Shown one piece after another: positions 1-10,059 of a stretch of DNA of 64,000 nucleotides. The stretch spans positions 59,514,172-59,578,171 of the forward strand of contig CM067444.1 in NCBI GenBank assembly GCA_034508935.3, written 5' to 3'. The position numbers were made by a program, and so were the translations under genes. The stretch comes from Berghia stephanieae. Its lineage: Eukaryota > Mollusca > Gastropoda > Nudibranchia > Aeolidiidae. Position 1 is the stretch's first letter. Each line of letters starts with the position of its first letter. A model generated the notes under the pieces. That model worked only from the letters and a program-made list of their open reading frames with translations, searched no databases and was not told the origin of the DNA.

Positions 1-128
1 TGTTATTTCGCACGATAAAAATAAATACTAAGAGACAAAGTCGGATATTGTATTCTTATTACATGTTCTTATCAAAGGAACCAAAATTGTTCTCCTATAC
101 TGTTTGTTGTTCTCTAAAAAAATACCTA

Positions 129-478
129 TTTGTTTTGTTTTTTGCCATCCACGTTTATGAGTAATTCTCACTTAGCTGTATTAAACAGGCTATAAACGTT
201 CAAGGTTACAAATAGTTTTGTGTGTTGGTCAGTTAGAATTCCGGATGGCAATGTTGTGAGCTTCTTAGCCAAGCGCATACTATCTATAGACAGTGTGCGC
301 TTGGCGAAGAAGCTCATAACATTGCCATCCGGAAGTATATTGGACCAACACACACAACTCTGAGTAACATTGAACGTTTATACCCTGGTTAATACAGTTT
401 AGTGAGAATTACTCATAAAAGCGGATGACAAAAAAACATAATAAAGACATGAGTGACGTCAACTTCATTCTATCTATA
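129..478. mobile_element. FB1 palindromic MITE, near-complete copy
   Basis: Two arms fold back on each other. The left arm carries GGATGGCAATGTTGTGAG followed by GCGCATACTATCTATAGA, and the right arm carries the reverse complement. The outer right end is TTCATTCTATCTATA. The left outer end does not show the matching TATAGATAGAA, so it looks truncated. No protein is encoded, so it is a non-autonomous DNA element mobilised in trans, if at all. Other copies lie at 2547, 4998, 8860, 9280, 34258, 53786 and 54290. Confidence 0.85.
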
Positions 479-628
479 AGAACAGTCGTGAGGCACGTTA
501 AGAAAAAAAAACAAATCTTGGTATCGGTGATATTTGTCAATACACAACATTTTGAATGTCATTTACATGTTAAAATCAATGCTCGCGCATTTCAGTAACT
601 TTTTAGTTATCAGTACGAAAAAAATAAG

Positions 629-857
629 TTGAGCTTTTTTATAGAGCAATATCCACCAAACATGCTCAAAGGGGCTTTACAAACGGTCCCTGGCCAACAG
701 CAACACGAGCATGTAGAACGAGACATGACTGTTTGGTGATAATACATTTTTTTTCGACAGAGACAACGCTGTTAACGGCCATGTACTTATTTTACACACG
801 AGTACGGTGAGAGAATGCGAGTAAAGAGCATTTACCAAGGACTCAACTATGCGCGGA
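629..857 (-). mobile_element. SINE-A, 5'-truncated copy
   Basis: Read on the minus strand it holds the SINE-A body (CTTTACTCGCATTCTCTCAC, then GTTAACAGCGTTGTCTCTG) and the 3' tail with GATATTGCTCTATAAAAAAG. It stops near the CGCATAGTTGAG motif, so the tRNA-like head with its A and B boxes is missing. A truncated head is typical of incomplete reverse transcription. Confidence 0.85.
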
Positions 858-1000
858 ACGTTTTTTCCCAATTCGAGATATTGAAGATTATTTCCCCTAT
901 AATTTCTCATTCAGTCTATTATGTAATCATATTTAAACTTCAAATTCACACAAATCTAGGGAAAGGCTTGTGCCATTTGATGCTTAAAATGAAATTTACG
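855..1000 (+). repeat. Unclassified interspersed repeat R6
   Basis: The stretch with GAGATATTGAAGATTATTTC and CTTCAAATTCACACAAAT recurs at 43570-43735, and more loosely at 57690-57860. No TIR, tail or coding signal is visible, so the class is unknown. Confidence 0.6.
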
Positions 1001-1054
1001 TTTCAATTTATCTCATGGATGGAAAATCTCGAAAAGTAGAAAAATCGACTTAAC

Positions 1055-1160
1055 GAGATTTTGGAAATCCAGCCTTCATTTATTTCTATTACAACAATGA
1101 ACCCATTAAAACGTGGGTTATCAGACCTGTAAATAAGTGCACGTCGTCCCATACCAATTA
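1055..1160. mobile_element. P4 palindromic MITE, half copy
   Basis: Contains ATTACAACAATGAACCCAT followed by GTTATCAGACCTGTAAATAA and GTGCACGTCG. These are the 3' arm motifs of the P4 family, whose full copy is at 9672-9835. The opposite arm is missing. Confidence 0.7.
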
Positions 1161-1440
1161 AATGGCAAATAGAATTAGTTCTGTATCGTTCGATCCAGTT
1201 CCATTCAAATCTTTTGTTATGTTGATTCCCGCCCGTACAATCAGCACAGGCTGTGGATTAGATAGATATAAATAATAACGTGCAATTCAGGCTTGTGAAA
1301 ACACAAACTCGTTGATTTCATTTCAACCTTGATACTCATTACGTATTCCAACCAAACAAAATCTTTTTGATCTTGTAGATTTCATGCAAACACCATAAGA
1401 AATAGCACATGAACCCCCATTTAAAGGTCTAGGACGTGTG

Positions 1441-2320
1441 ATAGCGAGAGAAGCAGAGAAGAAAGAAGAGAAGAAGAAGAAGAAGAAGAAGAAGAAGAAG
1501 AAGAAGAAGAAGAAGAAGAGAAGAGAGAAGAGAAGAAGAAAGAAGAAGAAGAAGAAGAAGAAGAAGAAGAAGAAGAAGAAGAAGAAGAAGAAGAAGAAAA
1601 GAAGAAGAGAGAAGAAGAAGAAGAAGAAGAAGAAGAAGAAGAAGAAGAAGAAGAAGAAGAAGAAGAAGAAGAAGAAGAAGAAGAAGAAGAAGAAAGAAGA
1701 AGAAAGAAGAAGAAGAAGAAGAAGAAGAAGAAGAAGAAGAAGAAGGAGAGAAGAAAGAGGAAGGGAGGAGGAAGAGGAGGAGGAGGAGCAGGAGGAGGAG
1801 GAGGAGGAGGAGGAGGAGGAGGAAGAAAGAGGAGAAGAAGAAGAGAAGAAGAAGAAGAAGAAGAAGAAGAAGAAGAAGAAGAAGAAGAAGAAGGGGAGGA
1901 GGAGGTGGAGGATAAGTAGGAGTAGGAGGAGGAGGAAGAAGACGAATGCGAAGAGGAGGAGAAGGTGTCGTATTAAAAGTAGGAGGAAGAGGGAGAGTAG
2001 TAGGAGGAATGAAAGAAATAAACTAGAATGAGGAGGAGGAAGAGGAGGAGGAGGAGGAGGAGGAGGAGGAGGAGGAGGAGGAGGAATTGGTGACGACGAC
2101 GAAAAGGAGGAGGAGGAGGCGGTGGAGGAGGACATTGGTGACGACGACGAAAAAGAGGAGGAGGAGGAGGCGGAGGAGGAGGAGGACATTGGTGACGACG
2201 ACGAAAAAGAGGAGGAGGAGGCGGAGGAGGAGTAGGACATTGGTGACGACGACGAAAAGGAGGAGGAGGAGGAGGACATTGGTGACGACGACGAAAAGGA
2301 GGAGGCAGAGGAAAAAAATG
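1441..2320 (+). repeat. ~870-bp homopurine array (AAG/AGG) with embedded minisatellite
   Basis: From 1441 to about 2085 the plus strand is almost purely A and G, running from AAG triplets to AGG triplets. From 2086 to 2310 a higher-order unit appears: CATTGGTGACGACGACGAAAA plus a variable AGG block, five copies starting near 2088, 2134, 2188, 2238 and 2278. The open frames here (poly-Lys/Arg/Glu on plus, poly-Ser/Phe/Pro on minus) follow from stop-free triplets and do not support a gene. Confidence 0.97.
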
Positions 2321-2546
2321 AGAAAAAAAATGTAGATCGATGATACTTATAATCAAACTATTTGTTTAGTAACCTGTAACCCAAATTATGGTGACCATCC
2401 AATAGACACCTAGATAACGACGCCTCTCGGACAGGCGTCATTATGTAAACAATGGTAGTGATTGATAAACATCGTGAACGACATAGGTTTTACTATTGAT
2501 GGTATGTGTCTAAGTAAAATACCTACTGTTCTCTCGTCTGGTCAAT

Positions 2547-2748
2547 ATAGATAGTATGCGCTTGGCTAAGAAGCTCATAAAATTGCCATCCGGAAGTATG
2601 ACGGGCCAACACACAAAACTGTGTGTAATCATGAACGTTTATAGTCGGGTTAATACGGTTTAGTGAGAATTACTCATAAACGCGGGTGGCAAAAAACAAT
2701 AACAAAAACCTGAGTGACGTCAATTTCGAATTATCTATAACCAACACA
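2547..2748. mobile_element. FB1 half element bounded by TATAGATA / TTATCTATA
   Basis: One FB1 arm only: TATAGATAGTATGCGCTTGG, then TTGCCATCCGGAAGTAT, CCAACACACAAAACT, GAGAATTACTCATAAACGC and an end ATTATCTATA. It looks like a solo arm left after loss of the mirror arm, or an element using its centre as an end. Confidence 0.8.
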
Positions 2749-3112
2749 GAAAACTGTTTAAATTTAAACGTTTATAATAGTATGATCAAGAAAATTGTGT
2801 GATAGCTAGTCACCAATTTGGCGGCATAAAAAACTCTAACGATGATCAGATTTCATTCACGTTTGTTGTTTATAAAACAACCATGTTTATCCGAGCACGT
2901 GTGAAGATGTGTCATAAATTCCATGTTTTGATTAAATCACCTGGTTGATTATTAAATCCCCAAAAATAGAGATGAAAAAGATGTGAATTTTAAAAATTGA
3001 AATTAGTGATAATTATGGAGAGATCATGAAATTGTTGCATTGCCATTTGGAAAAAGTGCAGGTGTCAGGGTGGTACCGACGCATCAAATTCAATTCAATG
3101 CTTAATCGGATT
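2749..3112. other. AT-rich spacer with no recognised feature
   Basis: No coding frame, tRNA-like box, TIR or tandem repeat could be seen on either strand. Confidence 0.5.
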
Positions 3113-3406
3113 AAAAAGTCTGTCACGTCCGCCCAGTAACGAGCGGCTTGGTTCTAAACAAAGAAAATCGGTACTTTTTATTCTTTATGCTGACTAGACC
3201 TTTTTCATTTGTCATTTGATCAGAATGTATAAAATTGAAAACATGATCAGATTTGTAATGTTATTCTCCTCTGGATTCACTTTTATGCTCGTCGGAGAAG
3301 TATTTCATAAGGGCTTCCGCCATTGTTCCGATAGTTTAGAATCAGTTACTAAGTTACTATGCATTATTACGAGGGAAGTGACGTCACGACTGTTGAAGCA
3401 TATTAT
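3113..3406 (-). mobile_element. M2 MITE
   Basis: The left end GGATTAAAAAGTCTGTCACG is the reverse complement of the M2 3' end, and the right end GTGACGTCACGACTGTTGAA is the reverse complement of the 5' end. Between them lie CTTTGTTTAGAACC and ATAAAAGTGAATCCAGAGG on the reading strand. No coding capacity. Flanks are AAT-rich, as in the better preserved copies at 32222 and 53917. Confidence 0.85.
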
Positions 3407-3454
3407 TTATAACATTTGATTAAAGACGACGTTTGTCTGGTGATTGGAATTGTT

Positions 3455-3530
3455 CAGGGCTCGTTGTTGTAATGGAAATGCTCTCAAACCAAATGGTTAT
3501 TCAGTCCATTACAACAATACTCTTTTTTTT
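3455..3530. mobile_element. P4 fragment
   Basis: The segment GGGCTCGTTGTTGTAATGG, CTCTCAAACCAA and CCATTACAACAATA forms the centre of the P4 palindrome. Confidence 0.6.
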
Positions 3531-3544
3531 TTTGTATCATTCTA

Positions 3545-3632
3545 CATGTTACATGTTGCAGTTGGTGAACGAACCCTTTGTAAAGCACTCTGAGTACGTT
3601 TAGTGGATATTGCGCTATATAAAAGTTCTTGT
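3545..3632 (+). mobile_element. SINE-A 3' tail fragment
   Basis: Holds only the conserved tail: ACATGTTGCAGTTGG, CCCTTTGTAAAGCAC, GTTTAGTGGATATTGCGC and TATATAAAAG. Confidence 0.8.
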
Positions 3633-3649
3633 TGATTTATGAGTTTTTG

Positions 3650-3715
3650 ACAAGATAATGATCCTATTAATCAATCGATATTTGAAGACAAGAGTATTCT
3701 GGTCTAAATTATTAA
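3650..3715 (+). mobile_element. P3 fragment, one arm
   Basis: AATCGATATTTGAAGACAAG followed by TATTCTGGTCTAAATT matches the second arm of P3. The rest is absent. Confidence 0.5.
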
Positions 3716-3874
3716 ACGCGTTTTGTTTTCACATTACGCCAGCAACCTGGCACTGGGTCGGGGCGAACTGTAAGAGGACACCAAAATGGAGATTAAACGG
3801 TAATTATAATATTTCGTCTCATTTCATTTGCTTTTTGTTCACGGCGACGTTCACGTTTTTGCAAATCCGATAAT

Positions 3875-3945
3875 CCAAATTTATTATGGGCTCACTGTCG
3901 TAATGGATATTTCATTTTCAATGCAATGCAACTGGTTTGCACTTC
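3875..3945. mobile_element. P4 fragment
   Basis: TTATTATGGGCTCACTGTCG followed by TAATGGATATTTCATTTTC matches one P4 arm. It lies directly before an M2 insertion. Confidence 0.5.
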
Positions 3946-3950
3946 TTAAT

Positions 3951-4250
3951 AGGCTTCAACAGTCGTGAGGTCACTTCCCTCGTAATGACACATTATAGTA
4001 ACTAAGTATCTGGTTCTGAACTATCGGAACAATGGCGGACGCCCTTATGAAATACTTCTCCGACGAGCATAAAAGTGTATTCAGAGAAGAAAAACATTAT
4101 AAATCTGATCATATTTTGACTTTTATACATTCTGATCACATGACATGTGAAAAAGTTCTAGCCAGCATGGAGAATAAAAAGTACTAATTTTCTTTGTTTA
4201 GAACCAAGCTTCTCGTTGCTGGGCGGAAGTGACATCAGACTGTTGAATCC
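3951..4250 (+). mobile_element. M2 MITE, full copy
   Basis: Starts AGGCTTCAACAGTCGTGAGG and ends GACATCAGACTGTTGAATCC, so TTCAACAGTC and GACTGTTGAA form short terminal inverted repeats. Left flank TTAAT and right flank AATTC are compatible with a short AAT-type target duplication. The body has no open frame. Confidence 0.85.
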
Positions 4251-4997
4251 AATTCTGAATTTTAAAGACTTCCTTGTTTTATGAATGATTTCTGGTGAGA
4301 TTGGGTGGAATAATATTATACGATTCATACACAATCGCATTAAGAGATCTAATTAAACGGCCATCTTCGATAATCGAGAAGAATTTGTTCAAAGTTCTCA
4401 TTTCCTATGACTTCCTATATATCATAACGATAAGATGTGTAATCAACATACATAAAATAGAAGATCAGTGATCACCTACAATCTCAAGTTAACCCTCTCC
4501 TTACCAGCCATAGGAAAATCGTCACATTCGTTACGATGCAACCGACAATTTTTTCATTCTGGTTTCTCTTGTCCATAACAAAATTCAAAGAAATGCTTTG
4601 ATTACAGCTATTAATACTAAATACTGCCTTGTAGAGCTCATAATTTGATACTTTTTTGTTTGAGTAAGAAAAGTTGATTCGTGTGTTGAGAGGGTGTGAA
4701 TTTTCGGGGGAAATTCTAAAAATAGCTGGTAAGGAGAGAGTTAACCGCCAACTCCCTTCTCAATGTTTTTATCGACCTTGTTAATTGTTTAGCCTAGTCG
4801 AAACCTTAGATGAAGTAACACTTGTGTACTGGAATTATCATCAAATGCGTTTGATTATCCCCCCTTGACACCATTTAATGATACAGAATTTTCCTCCAAT
4901 AAGAGCAGAACTAAAAAGTAATACGGAATATTTCATGAGAATTCCATATTTCACACTATAGCTTGATTGAACTCAAATTTGTTATTGTTAATTGCAG
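4251..4997. other. AT-rich spacer with no recognised feature
   Basis: About 750 bp without a supported gene. The pair CCCTCTCCTTACCAGC (4494) and GCTGGTAAGGAGAGAG (4724) is an inverted repeat about 16 bp long bounding ~245 bp. It might be the ends of a small unrecognised element, but no target duplication is clear. Confidence 0.5.
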
Positions 4998-5324
4998 CCC
5001 ATGTTTATGAGCAATCCTCACTAAACTGTATTAGCCAGACTAAAGATAGAACGAAGTTGATGTCTTTGTTATTATTGTTGGCCATCCACGTTTATGAGTA
5101 ATTCTCACTTAACTGTATTATCCAGACTATAAAAGTTCATGGATACACATAATTTTGTGTGTTGGTCCGTTATACTTTCAGATGGCAATGATGTGAGCTT
5201 CATAGCCAAGAGCACACTATCTATAAACGACCAAGATTACAGTTTTGTGTGATGCTTCGTTATATTTCCGGATGGCATTATTGTGACTTTCATAGCCAAG
5301 CGCACAGTATCTATAAGATGAAGT
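4998..5324. mobile_element. Three nested or tandem FB1 half elements
   Basis: Three same-direction arm fragments follow each other. 4998-5042 has TTTATGAGCAATCCTCACT. 5043-5224 has AGATAGAACGAAGTTGATG through CACTATCTATAA. 5225-5324 has GTTTTGTGTGATGCTTCG through CAGTATCTATAAG. They look like head-to-tail arms rather than a palindrome, perhaps from repeated insertion into the TATA ends. Confidence 0.75.
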
Positions 5325-5572
5325 CTGCCGTAATTTGAAAAATAAAAGAAGACGAAATAAAACTTTTGGCCAGAAAACTCGTCTTTCAAATACCGATGGA
5401 TTAAAAGGACCCTCATCTTGCCAACAACTCTCAAACCTGGCACTTCGGACCGAAGTCCCAGGTTTGAGAGTTTTTGGCAAAATGAGGGCCATTTTAATTG
5501 ATCGATATTTGGAGGACGAGTTCTCTGGCCAAAATTGTAAATACATCTTTTTTTTTCAGAGTATGAGAACAT
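5325..5572. mobile_element. P3 palindromic MITE
   Basis: Arms GGCCAGAAAACTCGTC and GACGAGTTCTCTGGCC mirror each other, as do CTCATCTTGCCAAC and GGCAAAATGAGGG. The centre is CTGGCACTTCGGACCGAAGTC. It directly follows the TATCTATAAG end of FB1. No coding. Confidence 0.8.
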
Positions 5573-5694
5573 GATGATTTTTACTTCTTAAGTCAATAAC
5601 ATTAAATATCGAGAACCAGGCCAGGCCAGGCAGTATTTCGCTTAGACATTTTGATGAGTAATCTTTATTAATGATTGGTAAGGTGGTTGGGGGA

Positions 5695-5892
5695 GGGGAT
5701 GTGATCGAGTCGTTAAGGCAGTACATTATGACCCGGAAAGTCTTGGGTTCGAGCCCCAGCTGAGGCACTTTTTTTTCATTGGGCAAGGTAATAAATCAAT
5801 TTGATCAATTTGAAACAACGTGGGTGATTCCTGTTGACATCAGACGTTTGTAATCCTGATTATCTTTATTCCTCCAAGTAATGCCTCGGCTG
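5695..5892 (+). mobile_element. SINE-C, tRNA-derived
   Basis: The head carries GTGATCGAGTCGTTAAGG (A-box-like) and GGGTTCGAGCCCCAGC (B-box). It resembles tRNA-Ser/Leu, where GAGTGGTTAAGG is typical. The body has GGGTGATTCCTGTTGACATC and ends in CTTTATTCCTCC. A second copy abuts it at 5893. Confidence 0.8.
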
Positions 5893-6080
5893 GGGGGCGA
5901 AGTGGCCGAGTGGTTAAGGCATTGCACTGTGAGCCACTTTCGTTTTTTTTTTCCTTGAGCAAGATTATTAGCCCCCAATTTGCTCACTTGGACAACATGG
6001 GTGATTCCTGTTGACATCAGACATCTTGTTTGATGAGTTATCTATATTCCTTCGTGGAATGTCTAGGCGACAATATCTTA
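5893..6080 (+). mobile_element. SINE-C, second back-to-back copy
   Basis: GGCGAAGTGGCCGAGTGGTT is the best-preserved A-box region of this family and supports a Ser/Leu origin. The B box is lost by deletion, because the sequence jumps from TGTGAGCCACTTTCG to the body. The body repeats GGGTGATTCCTGTTGACATC and the TATCTATATTCCTTCGTGG tail. This intact tail is the empty-site reference for the P3 insertion at 31612. Confidence 0.8.
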
Positions 6081-6149
6081 TGACATCGTGGCGCAAAAGG
6101 CATTTTTTAATGCCTCAACTACGATATCTAACAGTGCCACGAGGAAGGA

Positions 6150-6563
6150 TGTTACTTTTACTAATTCTTCTTATTATTTTATTCTTCTTCTTTCTTCTTC
6201 TTCTTCTTCTTCTTCTTTCTTCTTCTTCTTCTTCTTCTTCTTCTTCTTCTTCTTCTTTCTTCTTCTTCTTCTTCTTCTTCTTCTTCTTCTTTTCTTCTTC
6301 TTCTTCTTCTTCTTCTTCTTCTTTCTTCTTTCTTCTTCTTCTTTCTTCTTCTTCTTCTTCTTCTTCTTCTTCTTCTTCTTCTCTTCTTCTTCTTCTTCTT
6401 CTTCTTCTTCTTCTTCTTCTTCTTCTTCTTCTTCTTCTTCTTCTTCTTCTTCTTCTTCTTCTTCTTCTTCTTCTTCTTTCTTCTTCTTCTTCTTCTTCTT
6501 CTTCTTCTTCTTCTTCTTCTTTTCTTCTTCTTTCTTCTTCTTCTTCTTCTTCTTCTATTATTA

Positions 6564-6645
<82 letters not shown>
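6150..6645 (+). repeat. TTC array passing into TTA array
   Basis: About 390 bp of TTC repeats with occasional extra T, then about 85 bp of TTA. Phase shifts at single inserted T residues explain the alternating Leu, Ser and Phe runs in the three frames. Confidence 0.98.
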
Positions 6646-6651
6646 GATAAT

Positions 6652-6950
6652 TTACCTTTGTGGTCTTGTGGTATGACACTCGCCTTCGGACCAGAAAGTC
6701 CAGTGTTCGAGTCCCACTCTAAGCGGCGCATAGTTGAAGGCCTTGAAAAAAGCTCATTACTCACATTCTCTCACCGTACTCAGGTGTGAACTGAGTACCT
6801 TTTCGTTCACACCGTTGTCTCTGTCCGAAATATATAATTTAGCCTAAAATGGTCATGTCACGTCCTACACGTAATGTGTTGGTGATGGCCAGGGATCCCT
6901 TGTAAAACCTTTTGGACACGTTTAGTGGATATAACGCTATATAAAAAAGT
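6652..6950 (+). mobile_element. SINE-A, full length
   Basis: The head GTGGTCTTGTGGTATGACAC (A box) and GTGTTCGAGTCCCACTC (B box) is followed by TCACATTCTCTCACCG, TCTCTGTCCGAAATATA and the tail GTTTAGTGGATATAACGCTA. It sits directly after the TTA array. Confidence 0.9.
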
Positions 6951-7307
6951 TCAAAATAGTTGCAGTAATAGAAGTAATAATAATAGTAGCTGTAGCAGCA
7001 GCAACTCCAATGTATCCATAGTATCTATCCGCACGTTAAGCGGATATTGCTCTATATAAATGTTCTAGTTTAAAAGCATCAGATATTCCACTGGTCGCAT
7101 TTGAGGCGCTACCCTGCGGCTGTTTGGAGCGACATTGAGTGTAAACACACATATTAATGTGCATTCTCTTTCTATGTGTCCGTGTATATCACATTATTTT
7201 CTCGGGTTTTTTTCTCTTTGACAATATTAGATCTAGTACTTCTTCCGGGATTTCTTTCTTTGGGAACATTTTTCTCCTTTTTTTTTTTTTTGATAATGTA
7301 AAATAAT
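6951..7307. other. Spacer with a SINE-A tail scrap
   Basis: Only GTTAAGCGGATATTGCTC and TATATAAATGTTC at 7032-7072 is recognisable, as a SINE-A tail fragment. The rest is unassigned AT-rich sequence. Confidence 0.5.
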
Positions 7308-7452
7308 ATAGTTCAAAGTTCAAAGTTCAAAAACGTTTATTTTAGGCAATTGCCAATGTAACTTATACAAGAATATATTTTCATCAACAATTCAAATAAG
7401 TAAAATCAATAATAAAGCAAGGCAAACAACGAAAATAATAATGATAATAACA

Positions 7453-7518
<66 letters not shown>

Positions 7519-7540
7519 TAGTGAAGCAAAAGATGATTGA
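7308..7540 (-). mobile_element. LINE-like 3' end R3 with AAT expansion
   Basis: AAACGTTTATTTTAGGCAAT, TGCCAATGTAACTTATACA and TCAAATAAGTAAAATCAAT recur at 29880-30000, in both cases leading into a long AAT array (7455-7520 here). The shape suggests the 3' end of a retroposon read on the minus strand. The family is not identified. Confidence 0.6.
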
Positions 7541-7660
7541 ATGAACGATTTATGTGCAGAAATAGAAATATTAGCCACCACTGCAAACTTATATTGGGTT
7601 GATTTAACATTTTATGGTAAAAAAATGGAACATGGGATCATTTTAGGATGTACATCTCTT

Positions 7661-7691
7661 TTTTTTTCTCCCCCTCTCTCTCCCCTTCTCT

Positions 7692-7744
<53 letters not shown>

Positions 7745-7747
7745 CTA
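7661..7747 (+). repeat. TC microsatellite
   Basis: Pure or nearly pure CT dinucleotides. They produce the Leu/Ser/Arg/Glu repeats in overlapping open frames. Confidence 0.97.
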
Positions 7748-7860
7748 GTTCTCTTATTCTACATACGTATTTGTTGTGTCTGGACCAAGTAAACAAGATA
7801 TTTCTGTTAACAACCCAGAGTAAATATCGCATCCCACGTCTAATGGGAGACATGAATGAT

Positions 7861-8022
7861 TGATCTGCCAGTGTGTCTGTATTTGCACCGTCTTTACTGC
7901 AGACATTTGTAACAGGGCGGATATCAAAATCCATCTGACGATAAATGAACATGATATGTATGCATTTGCATAGGTCTAATAGGATTATATGTGATAGTCG
8001 GGAAATTGATGACAAAACAATA
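7861..8022 (+). repeat. ~160-bp direct repeat, copy 1
   Basis: CTGCCAGTGTGTCTGTATTTG, GCACCGTCTTTACTGCAGAC, CATCTGACGATAAATGAAC and TGTATGCATTTGCATAGG recur at 8627-8785 in the same order and orientation with few differences. The ~600 bp between the copies holds a SINE-A and an H5 element. Confidence 0.85.
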
Positions 8023-8069
8023 ATAATCCTACCCCCCCCCCCCCACCCGCATTCCCTAAACATTATATT

Positions 8070-8390
8070 TTTTTTAGCTTTTATTCAACATAGCGCAATA
8101 TCCACTAAACACGCTCAAAGCGCTTTACAAGGGGTCCCTGGCCAATAGCAACACGTAGCATGTAGAACAAAACATTACGCCTGTGAGGCGATATTATTAC
8201 ATTTTATTTTTCCGACATAGACGTCGCTGTTAACGGCCAGGTACTTATTTTACACCTAAATACGGTGAGATAATATGAGTAAAGAGCCTTTTCCAAGGAC
8301 TCAACTATAAGCCGAGCGAGGCTCGAACCCAGGTCCTTCCGATCCGAAAGCCAGTGTCCAACCACAAGACCACGACATAGCCACACAAAT
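8070..8390 (-). mobile_element. SINE-A, full length
   Basis: The minus strand reads from the head (GGTCTTGTGGTTGGACAC, GGGTTCGAGCCTCGCTCGG) through to the tail (GTGGATATTGCGCTATG). Promoter boxes are intact by eye. Confidence 0.88.
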
Positions 8391-8394
8391 ACAG

Positions 8395-8626
8395 TAACTC
8401 GTAATGATATCAAGTTTACAATATTAGTTTGTGACATCAGAGTATCAAGCGTTAAATGTCACTAAAATTAGATGAAAAATAAAACAAAAAACACAAGTTT
8501 CATTTAAATGTTTTTGAAGATGTCTTTTATTCAAAGATGGCGAAATAGGAATCGCTTGAGCGGTAGATAGTCTAGAATGAAAGATTTTTTATTACACTTT
8601 TGAGTTTTGGAATTCGTGCATCGACA
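8395..8626 (-). mobile_element. H5 element, partial
   Basis: CGTAATGATATCAAGTTTAC, TTTGTGACATCAGAGTATCA, TGTCTTTTATTCAAAGATGG and GTTTTGGAATTCG are shared with 39240, 40835, 42600 and 63640. The terminal hairpin (GAATTCGAAC opposite GTTCCCAACC) is missing here. Confidence 0.7.
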
Positions 8627-8785
8627 CATCTGCCAGTGTGTGTATTTGCACCGTCTTTACTGCAGACATTTGGAACAGGGCGGATATCCACCCATCTGAC
8701 GATAAATGAACATGATATGTATGCATTTGCATAGGTCTAATAGTATTATATATGTGATAGTCGGCAATTTGATGACAATTATAAT
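8627..8785 (+). repeat. ~160-bp direct repeat, copy 2
   Basis: Second copy of the 7861-8022 unit, about 90% identical by eye. Confidence 0.85.
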
Positions 8786-8859
8786 TTCAAAAGCAAGAGG
8801 GTAAGAGTATATTATACCAAAGTATTATTGACTAATTGCACAGAGCTATTATTAGAACT

Positions 8860-8975
8860 AGTGTATTATCCACACTATAAACGTTCATGGTCACACGTAG
8901 TTTTGTGTGTTGGTCCGTTTTACTTCCGGATGGCAATGTTGTGAGTTTCTTAGCCAAGCGCACACTTTCTATAAA
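8860..8975. mobile_element. FB1 half element
   Basis: GTGTATTATCCACACTATAA, GTTTTGTGTGTTGGTCC, TTCCGGATGGCAATGTTGTG and GCGCACACTTTCTATAA form a single arm. Confidence 0.8.
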
Positions 8976-9224
8976 GAAGACACGGCATTCTGACCTAGTT
9001 TTCCCTCCATCAGTAAGTCTGTCTGTCCAATCAAATTAGCCTAAAAGATGTCAGTGACCATCTCACTACGGCGTCTTATGCAACCAAATTCTGTCAATGG
9101 AATAGTCTCCTGTTACTGAATTCTACCATTGGTGGAAATACCTTGGGGTCATTTGTACGAAAAAGCAGTTTTTTTTGCCATGGAAAATTAAATTATTATC
9201 AGATTATTTTGCACCAGGAGCAAC

Positions 9225-9227
<3 letters not shown>

Positions 9228-9282
<55 letters not shown>

Positions 9283-9459
9283 CGAAGATGACGTCACTCA
9301 GGCCTTTGTTATTGTTCTTGCCATCCGCGTTTGTGAGTTGTTCTCACTAAACTGTATTAACCTGACTATAAACATTCATGGTTACACAGAGTTTGTGTGT
9401 TGGTCCGTTATACTTCCGGATGGCAATGTTGTGAACTCCTTGGCCAAGCGCATTCTATC

Positions 9460-9509
<50 letters not shown>

Positions 9510-9680
9510 GCGCTTGGATAAGAATCTCACAACATTGTCATCCGGAAGTATAACGGACCAACACACAAAACTATGTGTACCCTTGAACTTTTATAGTCTG
9601 GTTCATACAGTTTAGAGAGAACCACTCATAAAATACAATAATAATGACCTGAGTGACGTCATCTTCGTTCTATCTATATG
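9228..9680. mobile_element. FB1 palindromic MITE, both arms, with microsatellites at end and centre
   Basis: The left arm starts after an AT array (9228-9279) with TTCGAAGATGACGTCACTCA and runs to GCGCATTCTATCTAGAG. The right arm starts GTATGCGCTTGG and ends TGACGTCATCTTCGTTC plus TATCTATA. The centre is replaced by a (GA)n run at 9462-9506. The AT array sits exactly where the TATAGATA terminus should be. This is the best copy for defining the element. Confidence 0.9.
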
Positions 9681-9835
9681 CAGGTCTGAAATCCGAACTC
9701 ACTTATGGGCCTAATTTTACATTGTTGGAATGGTCAATATTTTGCGTCATTTTTTATTTAGATTTCCATTACAACAATGAGCCCATAGGAATTGGGTTAT
9801 CAGACCTGCACATAAGTGTACATCGACCAGGAGGA
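9672..9835. mobile_element. P4 palindromic MITE, full copy
   Basis: ATGCAGGTCTGAAATCCGAA and ATGGGCCTAATTTTACATTG on the left are mirrored by CATTACAACAATGAGCCCAT and GTTATCAGACCTGCACATAA on the right. It starts in the last bases of the FB1 right end, so it was probably inserted into or beside FB1. Confidence 0.8.
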
Positions 9836-10059
9836 ATCACTAATTTTACTTTTTAAAGTTCTCTGTTACTGTGCTATTTATAAGCATTTGAAACAGCTCA
9901 CAAATGGATGTCTCGCTAATTTTTTTTTCTCATGTCCCGCAGCTTTGTAGTATAGATTATGTCCAAAATTCACTATTAAAATCCACCTTTCTTCTCTTCA
10001 ATGTAGGGAAAGATTATAGCATTTTATTGATTTGCAATGATAATAAGGAGGAGATGATG

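Noticed and set aside
1323-2356. Overlapping frames of 82-318 residues rich in Ser, Phe, Lys, Arg and Pro
   Set aside because: They are translations of an AAG/AGG array. Stop-free triplets explain the length on both strands.
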